From: Pseudomonas sp. Gutcm_11s
GTDB taxonomy: Bacteria > Pseudomonadota > Gammaproteobacteria > Pseudomonadales > Pseudomonadaceae
Length of the DNA stretch: 64,000 nt
Reading direction: 5' to 3'
Assembly (NCBI RefSeq): GCF_028649395.1
Contig: NZ_JAQSUW010000017.1
Coordinates: 1 to 64,000 of the forward strand
Positions 17,420 through 26,451 of this stretch are shown here, one piece after another (position 1 is the stretch's first letter; every line of letters begins with the position of its first letter). Both the position numbers and the translations under genes were made by a program. The notes beneath the pieces are model-generated. The model worked only from the letters and a program-made list of their open reading frames with translations. It did not search any database and had not been told where the DNA came from.

Positions 17420-17629
17420 GGGCACGTCCTCGTCTTGTTCTTCTTGTCGAGGGCATGGGCCACGGCCGGAGACTTCCATGCCCGGTGGCGGTCCCGGTCG
17501 GGGACCGAAGCACAAGAGGCACGCTAGTACATGGCGCCGGCATGGCCAAGGCGCGCTTATATTGATTCGGGATAGTGAGGCTAAAAGAAGCTAACCGGCG
17601 CGATGCTGCGGGGATCGGCGTACATCCAC

Positions 17630-18310
17630 TCAGGGTAGGTATATGCGAAATTCGCCCCCGCCCAGCGGCCCGCCGTTGCGCAGCTCGATGCGCCCGCGCC
17701 GGCCCTGGCGCTCGTGCAGCTCGGCGATGCGCGCGGCGAAGTACAGACCGAGGCCGGTGCTGCCGCTGCTCTGGTTGAGGCCGAGCACGTAGTCGCCCTG
17801 ATGGTCGAGCATCGCCTGTGGATAACCGGCGCCGTCGTCGTTGATGCTCAGCAGCAGCTCGCCGTTCTCTTCGTAGGCGCTCAGCAGCAAGGAGCTGCGC
17901 GCATAGCGGATCGAGTTGGCGATGATGTTGGCCACCACCGAGCCGAGCAGCTCCTGGTCGAAGAAGCCCATCAGGTCGAAGGTCTCCACCTCGCAGCGGC
18001 CGGCGATGCCCCGGCTATGCAGCACCTCGTCGTGGCGAGCCAGCTGGGCCTGCAGGAAGTCCTCCACCTCCTGATAACCGGGGCGCAGCGGCAGCTGGTT
18101 GACGCCCAGTTTGTACAGGCCGAGCAGCTGCACCAGCATGCCGTTGAGGCGGGCGAACTCGTACTCGATCACCCCGCGCTGCGGGCCGTCCTGCAGCTCC
18201 GCCGGCAGCTGTGCCAGCCACTGCGCGTGGGCCTGGCCGAGCATGGCCAGGGAGTTCTTCATGTCGTGCACGGTGGAGGCAATCACCGTGGAGAAATCCA
18301 GCCCGCTCAT
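17630..18310 (-). CDS. Sensor-less histidine kinase
   Basis: A 226-aa soluble kinase with no sensor or membrane segment. The phosphoacceptor is H15 in VIASTVHDMKNSLAMLG. The HATPase domain shows the N box NIIANSIRY, G1 NDDGAGYP and G2 GLGLYFAAR. The start ATG overlaps the stop of the upstream response regulator by 4 bases (ATGA), so the two are translated together. With no input domain it probably receives its signal through a partner protein or through the REC-TPR protein. Confidence 0.88.
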   Translation of the reverse strand: MSGLDFSTVIASTVHDMKNSLAMLGQAHAQWLAQLPAELQDGPQRGVIEYEFARLNGMLVQLLGLYKLGVNQLPLRPGYQEVEDFLQAQLARHDEVLHSRGIAGRCEVETFDLMGFFDQELLGSVVANIIANSIRYARSSLLLSAYEENGELLLSINDDGAGYPQAMLDHQGDYVLGLNQSSGSTGLGLYFAARIAELHERQGRRGRIELRNGGPLGGGEFRIYLP

Positions 18311-19911
18311 TCGTCGAAGGCCCGGCGCCGCAGCTGCTGGTAACGCTCATAGCGCGCATCGTCGTGGGGGATCATGCGCACCGCGTCGAGGCACGCGCGG
18401 CACTCCTCGGTGAGCGCGTCCGAGGCCTCCTCACCACTCAGGCGCTGCAGCGACTGGGCGGTGTTGAGGGCGATGCTGATGTTCTTCGGCTGCAGCACCA
18501 GCGCCCGGCGGAACAGCTCCAGGGCATCGGCGAAGCGGCTCAGCTGGTAGGCACGCACGCCCTGGCGGTTGAGCTCCACCGCCTCCTTGGCGCTGCTGAG
18601 GATGGCCGGATCGTTGGTCAGCTTGGCCACGCCCTGCAGCACCGCCGGGTCGTCGCCATAGATTTCCACGCAGCTCTTCAGCACACCCTCGCCCGCCTCG
18701 GCCTGGCCCAGCTGCTTGAGCTGGCTGGCCACGGCCAGGGCAGCGTCGGCACAGAAGAACTCGCCGAGCTGCGCCATCTCGGCCACCGCCTGCGCGGCCA
18801 GCTGGTTGGCCCGCGCCGCGTCGCCGGACTTGTGCAGGCTGCTGGCCTGCATCAGCCGCGCGCGCACCTGCAGCACCTTGTCCTGGCCGAACTGGTTGTC
18901 CAGCTCGGCCAGGGTCTGGTTGATCTCGGCCTGGGCGCGCTTGTCCAGGGTCTCCTCGCCGGCGCCGGAGATCAGCGCCTGGCTCAGGCTCAGGTAGTTC
19001 TCCGCACTCTTGAAGCGCGAGTTCTTGCCCTGCTCCACCGCGCTGCGGAAAGCCTTGGAAGCGCCGCTGAAGTCCTCGTTGCGCAGCGCCAGCTTGCCCA
19101 GCTGGGCCTGGCGGCGGATGGCCAGGGGCGACAAGCGCACGGCGTCCTCGAGGATTTCCTGGGCGCGCTTGGCCTCGCCCTGGGCTTCCAGCACTGCGGC
19201 TAGGCCGTCGTAAAGGCCGGGCTGCATGGGAAAGGTCTGCAGCGCCTTCTCGTACAGCTGACGCGCATGCACGTGCTCGCCACGCGCCTGCAGCTGCGCG
19301 CCCAGGGCCTGGTAGGCCCAGGGGATGGCGCGCTCGGCCAGCACGGCGTTGAGCAGACGCTCCAGCTCCTCGCCGCGCCCCAGCGTGCGCAGGGCGCCGG
19401 CCTTGTAGCGCTGGCACAGCGGTAGCAGGCGCTTGTCCTGCTGGCTGAGGCGGTCGCAGGCGGCCAGCACGTCGGCCGGGGCCTGCTTGTCCAGCGCCTG
19501 CAGCACCGGCTTGAGCAGGGCCTTGCGCTCCATCAGCTTGTCCAGGCGCTGGGCCAGGCTGGCGCGGTTGAAGGGCTTGGTCAGGTAGGCATCCGGCTCG
19601 TGCTCCAGGGCGCTGAGCACCATGGCCTGGCTGCTCTCGGCGGTGACCATGACGAAGATGCACAAGTGGCTGATCAGCCGTGCGGCGATCAGCTCCTCCA
19701 GCACCTGCTGGCCGTTCTTGCCGGCGCCCAGGTTGTAGTCGTGGAGGATGATGTCGTAGCGCTTCTGCCGGCACATGGCGATGGCTTCCTCGCCGCGGTC
19801 GGCGGTGTCCACGTCGCGCGCGCCCATCTCGCGCAGCATGGCCTTGACCGAGCTGCGGAAGTCGGAGAAGTCGTCGACGATGAGAAAGCGCTGCTGGCTG
19901 TAGTCCTGCAT
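18307..19911 (-). CDS. Response regulator with REC domain and TPR array
   Basis: A 534-aa protein. Residues 1-125 are a receiver domain: acidic pair D13-D14 (FLIVDDFSDF), phosphoacceptor D58 (IILHDYNLG), TAES and the lysine in YLTKPF. The remainder (about 140-530) is a run of tetratricopeptide helices (for example AYQALGAQLQARGEHVHARQ and FADALELFRRALVLQPKNIS) in place of a DNA-binding output. Output is therefore likely by protein-protein contact. It is the first gene of a two-gene operon with the kinase. Confidence 0.88.
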   Translation of the reverse strand: MQDYSQQRFLIVDDFSDFRSSVKAMLREMGARDVDTADRGEEAIAMCRQKRYDIILHDYNLGAGKNGQQVLEELIAARLISHLCIFVMVTAESSQAMVLSALEHEPDAYLTKPFNRASLAQRLDKLMERKALLKPVLQALDKQAPADVLAACDRLSQQDKRLLPLCQRYKAGALRTLGRGEELERLLNAVLAERAIPWAYQALGAQLQARGEHVHARQLYEKALQTFPMQPGLYDGLAAVLEAQGEAKRAQEILEDAVRLSPLAIRRQAQLGKLALRNEDFSGASKAFRSAVEQGKNSRFKSAENYLSLSQALISGAGEETLDKRAQAEINQTLAELDNQFGQDKVLQVRARLMQASSLHKSGDAARANQLAAQAVAEMAQLGEFFCADAALAVASQLKQLGQAEAGEGVLKSCVEIYGDDPAVLQGVAKLTNDPAILSSAKEAVELNRQGVRAYQLSRFADALELFRRALVLQPKNISIALNTAQSLQRLSGEEASDALTEECRACLDAVRMIPHDDARYERYQQLRRRAFDE

Positions 19912-19995
19912 GTGCTTGGCCTTCCTGGAGCCGGGGAAGCTTCAGTGTAAGCCAGGATTGGCTGCCGTCTCGCTCGCCGCGAGACGGCGCAGCGT

Positions 19996-20658
19996 TCAGC
20001 GGCTACGTGCCTGGCTGCCCTCCAGCTCCAGCAGGTTGAGGAGGAAGCGGGCGAAGTAGATCAGGTCCTGCTCCATGGCCTTGCGCGCGGCCTTGGCATC
20101 GCCGGCCTCGATGGCGGCGAAGGCTTCCTCGTGGAAGTCGTTGAGCCGCAGCGACAGGTCGGCGCCGGTGAACAGGCGGTTGAAGAACGGACCGATCTGC
20201 AGCCACAGCGACTCGATCGAGCGCAGCAGTATCGGGTTGCCGCAGGCGCCGTAGAGATGCAGGTGGAAGCGGCTGTTGGCCTCCAGGTAGTCCTGGATCT
20301 GGCGCTGCTCGATGGCCACGTCCATGCGCGCCACACAGTCGCGCAGCTCGGCCATGTCGGCGGGAGTCAGGTTGGGCGTGGCCAGCTCCACGGCCAGGCC
20401 TTCGAGGCCCAGGCGCACCTGGAAGATGTTCTGGTAGCGCTCGCGGGTCATCGCCGGCACGCGCACCGAGCGCTGCGGCTCGCCCTCCAGGGCGCCCTCG
20501 GCGACCAGGCGCTGCAGCGCGGCGCGTACCGGCATCGGGCTGGTGCCCCACTGCGCGGCGAGGTCGCGGATCTTCAGGCGCTCGCCGGGCTGGAAGCGCC
20601 CCTCGAGCAGGCTTTCGCGGATACGTTGGTAGAGAGTTTCCTGCAGATTGTCGGCCAT
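19996..20658 (-). CDS. GntR-family (FCD) regulator
   Basis: A 220-aa regulator. The winged helix-turn-helix lies at residues 5-70 (LYQRIRESLLEGRFQPGERL, then KIRDLAAQWGTSPMPVRAAL) and the FCD ligand-binding domain at about 80-210, with its metal/ligand residues in NSRFHLHLYGACGN. It is divergent from the aminotransferase/glutamine-synthetase-like operon. Two identical palindromes between them (20739 and 20801) are probable operators, so it likely represses that operon and itself and responds to a nitrogen compound handled by the pathway. Confidence 0.92.
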   Translation of the reverse strand: MADNLQETLYQRIRESLLEGRFQPGERLKIRDLAAQWGTSPMPVRAALQRLVAEGALEGEPQRSVRVPAMTRERYQNIFQVRLGLEGLAVELATPNLTPADMAELRDCVARMDVAIEQRQIQDYLEANSRFHLHLYGACGNPILLRSIESLWLQIGPFFNRLFTGADLSLRLNDFHEEAFAAIEAGDAKAARKAMEQDLIYFARFLLNLLELEGSQARSR

Positions 20659-20738
20659 GAAGTTCAGCGTCCCCGTGGTGGCGCAGGGAGCTGGCTGAGG
20701 GTCAGAGAACAGTCGCGCATAGAGTGCACCTTGTCTTT

Positions 20739-20748
20739 TGTGATCACA
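20739..20748. promoter_or_regulatory. Palindromic operator 1, TGTGATCACA
   Basis: A perfect 10-bp palindrome in the GntR/aminotransferase divergent region, set in TTTTGTGATCACATAA. An identical copy begins 62 bases to the right, about six helical turns away. Confidence 0.65.
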
Positions 20749-20800
20749 TAAACGGCAAAAAAGCTCTAATAGGCAGTATTAAACCACTCATTGCTATTTC

Positions 20801-20810
20801 TGTGATCACA
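20801..20810. promoter_or_regulatory. Palindromic operator 2, TGTGATCACA
   Basis: Identical to the palindrome at 20739, here set in TTTCTGTGATCACAAAAT and 37 bases before the aminotransferase start. Its position nearer the aminotransferase suggests it blocks that promoter. Confidence 0.65.
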
Positions 20811-20847
20811 AAATAGCATGTGCAGAAATTCGAACGAGGTGTTCAGC

Positions 20848-22239
20848 ATGACTGCCAGTGGTATCAGCCCGTCCGCCGTGGAGACTTTCGCCGCCCGCGA
20901 GCGCGAGCGCTTCATCGCCCGCAACCCGAAGTCGGTGGCCCTGGCCGAGCGTGCGCGCAACTCCCTGTACGGCGGCGTGCCGATGCACTGGATGGCCGAC
21001 TGGTCGACCCCGGTGCCGCTGTTCGTCGAACGCGCCAAGGGCGCGCGCTTCTATGACGTCGACGGCCACGAGTACATCGACTTTTGCCTGGGCGACACTG
21101 GCACCATGTTCGGCCACTCGCCGGACCCGATCGCCAAGGCCATCGCCGAACAGGGCAACAACGGCCTGACCACCATGCTGCCGGGCGAGGACGCGGTGGT
21201 CTGCGGCGAGCTGCTGGCCGCACGCTTCGGCCTGCCATTCTGGCAGGTCACCGCCACCGCCACCGACTCCAACCGCTACGTACTGCGCTGGGCCCGGGCG
21301 ATCACCGAGCGCAAGACCCTGCTGGTGTTCGACGGCTGCTACCACGGCACCGTCGACGACGTGATGGTGCGCTACCGCGACGGCGAGACCGTGCCGCGCT
21401 CCGGCCTGGTCGGCCAGGCCTACGACCTGACTCAGTACAGCCGCTCGATCCCGTTCAACGACGTGGCCGCACTGGAAGCCGCGCTGGCTAAAGGCGACGT
21501 CTGCGCTCTGCTCTGCGAGCCGGCGATGACCAATATCGGCATGGTCCTGCCCGAACCGGGCTTCATGCAGAAGTGCCGCGAGCTGACCAGGAAATACGGC
21601 GCACTGCTGATCATCGACGAGACCCACACCATCTCCACCGATATCGGCGGCTGCACCAAACTGTGGGATCTCGACCCGGACTTCTTCGTGGTCGGCAAGC
21701 CGATCGCTGGCGGTGTGCCGTGCGGCATCTTCGGCTGCAGTGCAGCGATGGCCGAGGCCATGACCGAGGCGCGCAAACGCGCCAGCGCGGGTAGCCATGG
21801 CCACGGCCACAGCGGCATGGGCACCACGCTGTCGGCCAACGCCCTGGCCATGCACTGCATGCGCGCCAACCTGGAACAGGTGATGACCCCGGCGGCCTAC
21901 GCGCACATGCTGCCGCTGGCCAAGCGCCTGGCCGACGGCTTCCGCAGCCTGATCGGCAAGCACAACCTGCAGTGGTCGGTCACCGAGCTGGGCGCGCGCA
22001 GTGAGTTCCAGTTCTGCCCGGTGTCACCGAAGACCGGCGCCGAGGCCGAGGCCGCCTTCCACGACGAACTGCAGATGGCCCTGCACCTGTACCTGATCAA
22101 CCGCGGCATCCTGATCACCCCGTTCCACAACATGACCCTGTGCTGCCCCAGCACCACGGCGGAGGATGTGGACAAGCTGATCGGCATGCTCGATACGGCC
22201 CTTACCGAGCTGCTGGCCATCCCCGGCGCCCGCGAATAA
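20848..22239 (+). CDS. Class III PLP aminotransferase
   Basis: A 463-aa PLP enzyme of the class III (glutamate-1-semialdehyde aminomutase/omega-aminotransferase) fold. Visible are PLFVERAKGARFYDVDGHEY, GDTGTMFGHSP, the carbonyl-contact FDGCYHGTVDD, the cofactor aspartate in LLIIDETHT, and the Schiff-base lysine in VVGKPIAGGVPCG. The frame opens at 20818, but ATG 20848 follows GAGG, and the earlier ATG lies against the operator. The next gene, 13 bases on, is glutamine-synthetase-like. This resembles the PA5523/PA5522 pair of P. aeruginosa. The substrate is likely a diamine, polyamine or amino-acid derivative; this is inferred. Confidence 0.88.
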   Translation: MTASGISPSAVETFAARERERFIARNPKSVALAERARNSLYGGVPMHWMADWSTPVPLFVERAKGARFYDVDGHEYIDFCLGDTGTMFGHSPDPIAKAIAEQGNNGLTTMLPGEDAVVCGELLAARFGLPFWQVTATATDSNRYVLRWARAITERKTLLVFDGCYHGTVDDVMVRYRDGETVPRSGLVGQAYDLTQYSRSIPFNDVAALEAALAKGDVCALLCEPAMTNIGMVLPEPGFMQKCRELTRKYGALLIIDETHTISTDIGGCTKLWDLDPDFFVVGKPIAGGVPCGIFGCSAAMAEAMTEARKRASAGSHGHGHSGMGTTLSANALAMHCMRANLEQVMTPAAYAHMLPLAKRLADGFRSLIGKHNLQWSVTELGARSEFQFCPVSPKTGAEAEAAFHDELQMALHLYLINRGILITPFHNMTLCCPSTTAEDVDKLIGMLDTALTELLAIPGARE

Positions 22240-22252
22240 CCGAGACGACTCC

Positions 22253-23620
22253 ATGAACTTCGCCGATATCCAGGAAGCCCGCGACTTCCTCGCCAAGCAC
22301 CCGGAAGTCCGTAGCATCGAGCTGATGCTGATCGACGCCAACGGCATCCCGCGCGGCAAGCTGCTGCACCGCGACGAACTGCTGGCCATCTACGAGAACG
22401 GCCGTCCGCTGCCCAGCTCGATCCTCTCGCTGACCATCCAGGGTGAAGACGTCGAGGCCAGCGGTCTGGTCTGGGAAGTCGCCGACGCCGACTGCTGGAC
22501 CTACCCGATCCCCGGCAGCCTGACCCTGCAACCCTGGCGCACAGTACCGACCGGCCAGCTGCAGGTGAGCATGCACCCGACCCAGGGCCTACCGGCCACG
22601 CCCGGCGATCCACGCCATGTGCTGGCCCGCGCCATCGACGCGCTCAAGGCCGACGGCTACCACCCGGTGATGGCGGTGGAACTGGAGTTCTACCTGCTGG
22701 ATAAACAGCGCGACGCCAATGGCCGTCCGCAACCGGCGCTGCAGGCCAACGGCGTGCGTCCGCAGGCGCCACAGGTGTATGGCGTGTACGAGCTGGAGCA
22801 GCTGCAGCCGTTCCTCGACGATCTCTACGCCGCCTGCGAAGTGCAGGGCCTGCCGGTGCGCACGGCGATCTCCGAATACGCCCCGGGCCAGGTCGAGCTG
22901 ACCCTGGAGCACCGCTTCGACGCCCTGCAGGCAGTCGACGAAGGCGTGCGCTACAAGCGCCTGGTCAAGGGCGTGGCCAACAAGCACGGGCTGCAGGCCT
23001 GCTTCATGGCCAAGCCGTTCGGCGACCTGGCCGGCAGCGGCCTGCATATGCACGTCAGCCTGGCCGACGCCGAAGGCAACAATTTGATGGCCAGCGAAGA
23101 TCCACACGGCACGCCGCTGCTCAAGCACGCCATCGGCGGGATGATGGCCACGCTCAACGACGCCCTGGCGATCTTCTGCCCCAACGCCAACTCCTACCGG
23201 CGCTTCCAGGCCAACAGCTACGCGCCGCTGGCCAAGAGCTGGGGGGTGAACAACCGCACCGTGTCGTTCCGCGTACCGGGCGGCCCGGCCAAGAGTCGCC
23301 ATGTCGAGCACCGCATCTGCGGCGCCGACGCCAACCCCTACCTGGCGGCGGCGGCGATCCTCGCCGGCATCCACCACGGCATCAAGAACCAGATCGATCC
23401 GGGCGAGGCCATCATCGGCAACGGCTACGAACAGGCCCGCGAGACGCTACCGACCGACTGGCTGACCGCGCTGCGCAACCTGGAGCAATCGACCTGGGCC
23501 AAGGAAGCCCTGGGCGAGGACTTCCTGAAGATCTTCCTGGCGATCAAGTGGGAAGAGTTCCGCCAGTTCGTCGGCGAGGTCGGCGAGCAGGATTGGCGCT
23601 GGTACCTGACCCACGCCTGA
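22253..23620 (+). CDS. Glutamine-synthetase-like gamma-glutamyl ligase
   Basis: A 455-aa member of the glutamine synthetase superfamily, of the type that gamma-glutamylates amines (PuuA/PauA group) rather than classic GlnA. The active-site elements are present: metal-binding ELEFYLLD, ISEYAPGQVELTLEH, the ATP/ammonium region GSGLHMHVSLAD, and NNRTVSFRVPGG with HRICGADANPYLAAAA. There is no adenylylation-loop tyrosine motif typical of GlnA. It is the second gene of the operon behind the GntR operators. Probable role: gamma-glutamylation of a (poly)amine for catabolism, working with the aminotransferase. Confidence 0.88.
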   Translation: MNFADIQEARDFLAKHPEVRSIELMLIDANGIPRGKLLHRDELLAIYENGRPLPSSILSLTIQGEDVEASGLVWEVADADCWTYPIPGSLTLQPWRTVPTGQLQVSMHPTQGLPATPGDPRHVLARAIDALKADGYHPVMAVELEFYLLDKQRDANGRPQPALQANGVRPQAPQVYGVYELEQLQPFLDDLYAACEVQGLPVRTAISEYAPGQVELTLEHRFDALQAVDEGVRYKRLVKGVANKHGLQACFMAKPFGDLAGSGLHMHVSLADAEGNNLMASEDPHGTPLLKHAIGGMMATLNDALAIFCPNANSYRRFQANSYAPLAKSWGVNNRTVSFRVPGGPAKSRHVEHRICGADANPYLAAAAILAGIHHGIKNQIDPGEAIIGNGYEQARETLPTDWLTALRNLEQSTWAKEALGEDFLKIFLAIKWEEFRQFVGEVGEQDWRWYLTHA

Positions 23621-23626
23621 GGCGAA

Positions 23627-24340
23627 TCAGCGGGCGGCGGGTGCTTCCACCTTGAAGTACTCGCCGGCCACGCTGATGCCAGCACCGCCGTACTCCTGGC
23701 AGGCATCGGCGAACACCTCCAGCACGCGCAGGCGCATGCCGTCGCGCAGCAGCTGCACCTTGCACTCGGCCGCCAGGCCGGCGTCCTGCAGCTCGAAGTA
23801 ATCGCCCGCGCCACTCAGGCGGCCGTCCAGTTCGCCGATGGCCGCCGGCCCCCACTCCTCGATATCCCTGCCGGCCCGTATCGGCGCGAAGGAAGCACGG
23901 TAGGCCGTACCCTCGCGGCGGATCTGCAGGGTGCTCCAGGCTGCCTGGCCGGCATAGCGCCGATACTCGCCCTCCACCACGGCGGACAGCGCGGACACAT
24001 CGCGCTCGCCCACCTTGGCCAGGTTGTGGCGGGTCGCCGCGCCGTCGAAGTCGTTGCGCAGCGCCACCTGCAGCCAGGCGCGGGCCATGCCGGCATGACC
24101 GGCCTTGAGATTGGCCAGCATCAGATTGTTCAGCGCCAGCTCCTGGGCGGCACGGTCCTCGGCCTGCTCGGCCTGCTTGAGCTGACGTTCGAACGCCTCT
24201 ATGGCCTCGGCATGGCGTCCCGCCTGGTAGGCGGCGGTACCGGCCTGGTTGCAGGCGGCCGGGCTGTCGCAACTCTGCTGCGCGGCGGTGCAGAGCGCGC
24301 CGAAAGGGAGCAGCAACAGGGGCAGGTAATGGGCTCGCAT
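23627..24340 (-). CDS. Exported TPR-containing protein
   Basis: A 237-aa protein with a signal peptide (residues 1-19, MRAHYLPLLLLPFGALCTAA). A short tetratricopeptide region follows (about 30-110: CNQAGTAAYQAGRHAEAIEA, then LALNNLMLANLKAGHAGMAR), and then an unassigned C-terminal domain (about 115-237) with paired cysteines. It is convergent with the glutamine-synthetase-like gene, with 6 bases between stops. It is not recognised further. Confidence 0.65.
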   Translation of the reverse strand: MRAHYLPLLLLPFGALCTAAQQSCDSPAACNQAGTAAYQAGRHAEAIEAFERQLKQAEQAEDRAAQELALNNLMLANLKAGHAGMARAWLQVALRNDFDGAATRHNLAKVGERDVSALSAVVEGEYRRYAGQAAWSTLQIRREGTAYRASFAPIRAGRDIEEWGPAAIGELDGRLSGAGDYFELQDAGLAAECKVQLLRDGMRLRVLEVFADACQEYGGAGISVAGEYFKVEAPAAR

Positions 24341-24523
24341 GGTCGGTCTCCTGGCGCAAAAGCCCCAGCTTAGCGCCTCGGCCCCACCCTGTCGGCCGGC
24401 GGCCGCAAAGTTGCATGCCTGGCGGCGCTGGCACAGCGAAGTAAACAGGCAGCATCTATAACAACCAGCAGACCCCGCAGGAACTGCACCGCCAGCACCC
24501 TAAAAACTGCCTATGAGATACCC

Positions 24524-25006
24524 ATGGATTTCGAAACCAACACCCTGTCGATGACGGTCCTGATGACCCCGGACATGGCCAACTTTTCCGGCAACGTGCA
24601 TGGAGGCACCCTGCTCAAGTACCTCGATGAAGTCGCCTATGCCTGCGCCGCGCGCTACGCCGGTTGCTACGTGGTGACCCTGTCGGTGGACCAGGTGATC
24701 TTCCGCGAGCCGGTACATGTCGGCGAGCTGGTCACCTTCCTCGCCTCGGTCAACTACACCGGGCGCACCTCGATGGAGATCGGCATCAAGGTGGTCACCG
24801 AGAACATCCGCGAGCGCTCGGTGCGTCACAGCAACAGCTGCTTCTTCACCATGGTGGCGATGGACGAACAGGGCCAGCCCAAGCCGGTGCCACCGCTGCA
24901 GCCGCAGAGCGCCGACGAACAGCGGCGCTTCCGCCAGGCCCAGCGCCGGCGGGAAATCCGCGAGGAACTGGTACGCCGCTACCAGTCCCTGCACGAGGAG
25001 ATCTAG
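24524..25006 (+). CDS. Hotdog-fold acyl-CoA thioesterase
   Basis: A 160-aa acyl-CoA hydrolase of the YciA/BFIT-type hotdog family. The diagnostic N-terminal motif is present (MTPDMANFSGNVHGGTLLKY followed by LDEVAY), with the conserved VTLSVDQVIFREPVHVGELV and the strand SMEIGIKVVTENI. The C terminus is a charged helix. It starts at ATG 24524 and stands alone, convergent with the PepSY gene. Confidence 0.9.
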   Translation: MDFETNTLSMTVLMTPDMANFSGNVHGGTLLKYLDEVAYACAARYAGCYVVTLSVDQVIFREPVHVGELVTFLASVNYTGRTSMEIGIKVVTENIRERSVRHSNSCFFTMVAMDEQGQPKPVPPLQPQSADEQRRFRQAQRRREIREELVRRYQSLHEEI

Positions 25007-25029
25007 CCCCCAGCCGTAGCACCGGTCAC

Positions 25030-26397
25030 TCAGCCAGCGACTGCCTCGGCCCCGCGCCGGGTCAGGCGCTGGCCGATCCATTCCAGCAGCAGCGCCAGGA
25101 GCAGCGACGCGCCCACCAGAGGGAACAGCAGCCCCAGGCCCAGCATGATCGCCACCCCGCCCTTCCACAGCGGCAGGTCGTGGCGCAGTGGCGGCACGCC
25201 GAAGCGCCCCTGCGGGCGGCGCTTCCACCACATCAGCAGGCCACTGAGCGAGCCGAGCAGGATCAACAGGCACACGGCGAGCATCAGCAACTGGTTGGCC
25301 AGGCCGAACATCCTGCCCTCGTGCAGCATCGCCCCGCTCTCCACCGCCCGCGCCACCAGGCCGTAGTCGGCCCAGCGAATGTCTGCCAGCACCTTGCCGC
25401 TGTATTGGTCCAGGTGCAGAGTCGCGTCATTGCGCGGGTCGTCGGCGAAGATGGCGATAGTGAACACGCCCTTGGCATCGCCTGGCAGGGTCACGCTGTA
25501 GCCAGGATGAACGCCAAGGCGGCTGGCCGTGTCGACCACCAGCTGCAGACCGATACGCTCGGCCGTGGCCGGCGCGGCGGCGGCATGGCCGTGGTGCGCG
25601 GCATGCGGGTCGGACTGCGGCAGCGGGGTGTTCTCCACCGCCCAGGCCACGGTCTGCCCGGAGGCGCTGTTGAGGCTGCGCGCCAGCTGGTCCGACTGCG
25701 GCACCGCGTCCCACATCTGCGCCGGGAAGTGATTCCAGGCGCCGGCGAACTGCGCGCCCCAGAAGCCGGTCCAGGTCATGCCGGTGAGCAGCATGAACAG
25801 CAGCACCGCGCTGCCCCAGAACCCGCTCACCGCGTGCAGGTCACGCCAGAACAGACGCCCGCGCGCCGCCAGGCGCGGCCACAGCACCCCGGCGCCGCCC
25901 TGCCCGCGCGGCCACCACAGGTACAGGCCGGACACCACCAGGACGATGCCCCAGCCAGCCGCCAGCTCGATCAGGCGGTCGCCCAGCGGGCCGATCATCA
26001 GCTCGCCGTGCAGGGCACGGGCGATGGCCTGCAGGTTGTTCTCGGCATCCTGCTGGCCAAGCAGCGCGCCGCTGTAGGGGTCGAGGAACAGATTGGTCTT
26101 GCGCCCGTCGAACTGGGCGACGAACTGCGCGCTGCGCTCGGCGGACTCCGGCGGCAAGTACTGACTGACCTGCACCTGCGGCAGGGCCTGCTGCAGCCGC
26201 GCCAGTTGCTGGTCGGCGGACAGCACCACGCCAGCCGGCTGCACCTCGAGCAGCTCGGCGTACATCAACTGGTCCAGCTGCGGCTTGAACAGATACACGA
26301 TGCCGGTCAGCGATAGCAGGACCATGAAGGGAATGACGAACAGCCCGGCATAGAAATGCCAGCGCCAGGCCAGGTTGTAGAAGGATGGCTTGCTCAC
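25030..26397 (-). CDS. PepSY-TM membrane protein (PiuB/FoxB-like)
   Basis: A 455-aa integral membrane protein of the PepSY_TM family, whose members (PiuB, FoxB, FsrB) reduce or release iron from siderophores or handle other metals. It has a first helix with HFYAGLFVIPFMVLLSLTGI, a large periplasmic region with two PepSY-like parts and a His-rich stretch (HAAHHGHA), and three further helices with WWPRG and LLMWWKRRP. The frame reaches 26445, but GTG 26397 with GGAG 8 bases upstream matches the family start (SKPSFYNLAWRWH). The DUF2946 gene lies just upstream on the same strand. No TonB receptor is present. Confidence 0.85.
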   Translation of the reverse strand: MSKPSFYNLAWRWHFYAGLFVIPFMVLLSLTGIVYLFKPQLDQLMYAELLEVQPAGVVLSADQQLARLQQALPQVQVSQYLPPESAERSAQFVAQFDGRKTNLFLDPYSGALLGQQDAENNLQAIARALHGELMIGPLGDRLIELAAGWGIVLVVSGLYLWWPRGQGGAGVLWPRLAARGRLFWRDLHAVSGFWGSAVLLFMLLTGMTWTGFWGAQFAGAWNHFPAQMWDAVPQSDQLARSLNSASGQTVAWAVENTPLPQSDPHAAHHGHAAAAPATAERIGLQLVVDTASRLGVHPGYSVTLPGDAKGVFTIAIFADDPRNDATLHLDQYSGKVLADIRWADYGLVARAVESGAMLHEGRMFGLANQLLMLAVCLLILLGSLSGLLMWWKRRPQGRFGVPPLRHDLPLWKGGVAIMLGLGLLFPLVGASLLLALLLEWIGQRLTRRGAEAVAG

Positions 26398-26451
26398 GAG
26401 AAGACTCCGCAATGGTCGGATCGAGGGCTCTGCGGCCCTGTGCAAAAACGA

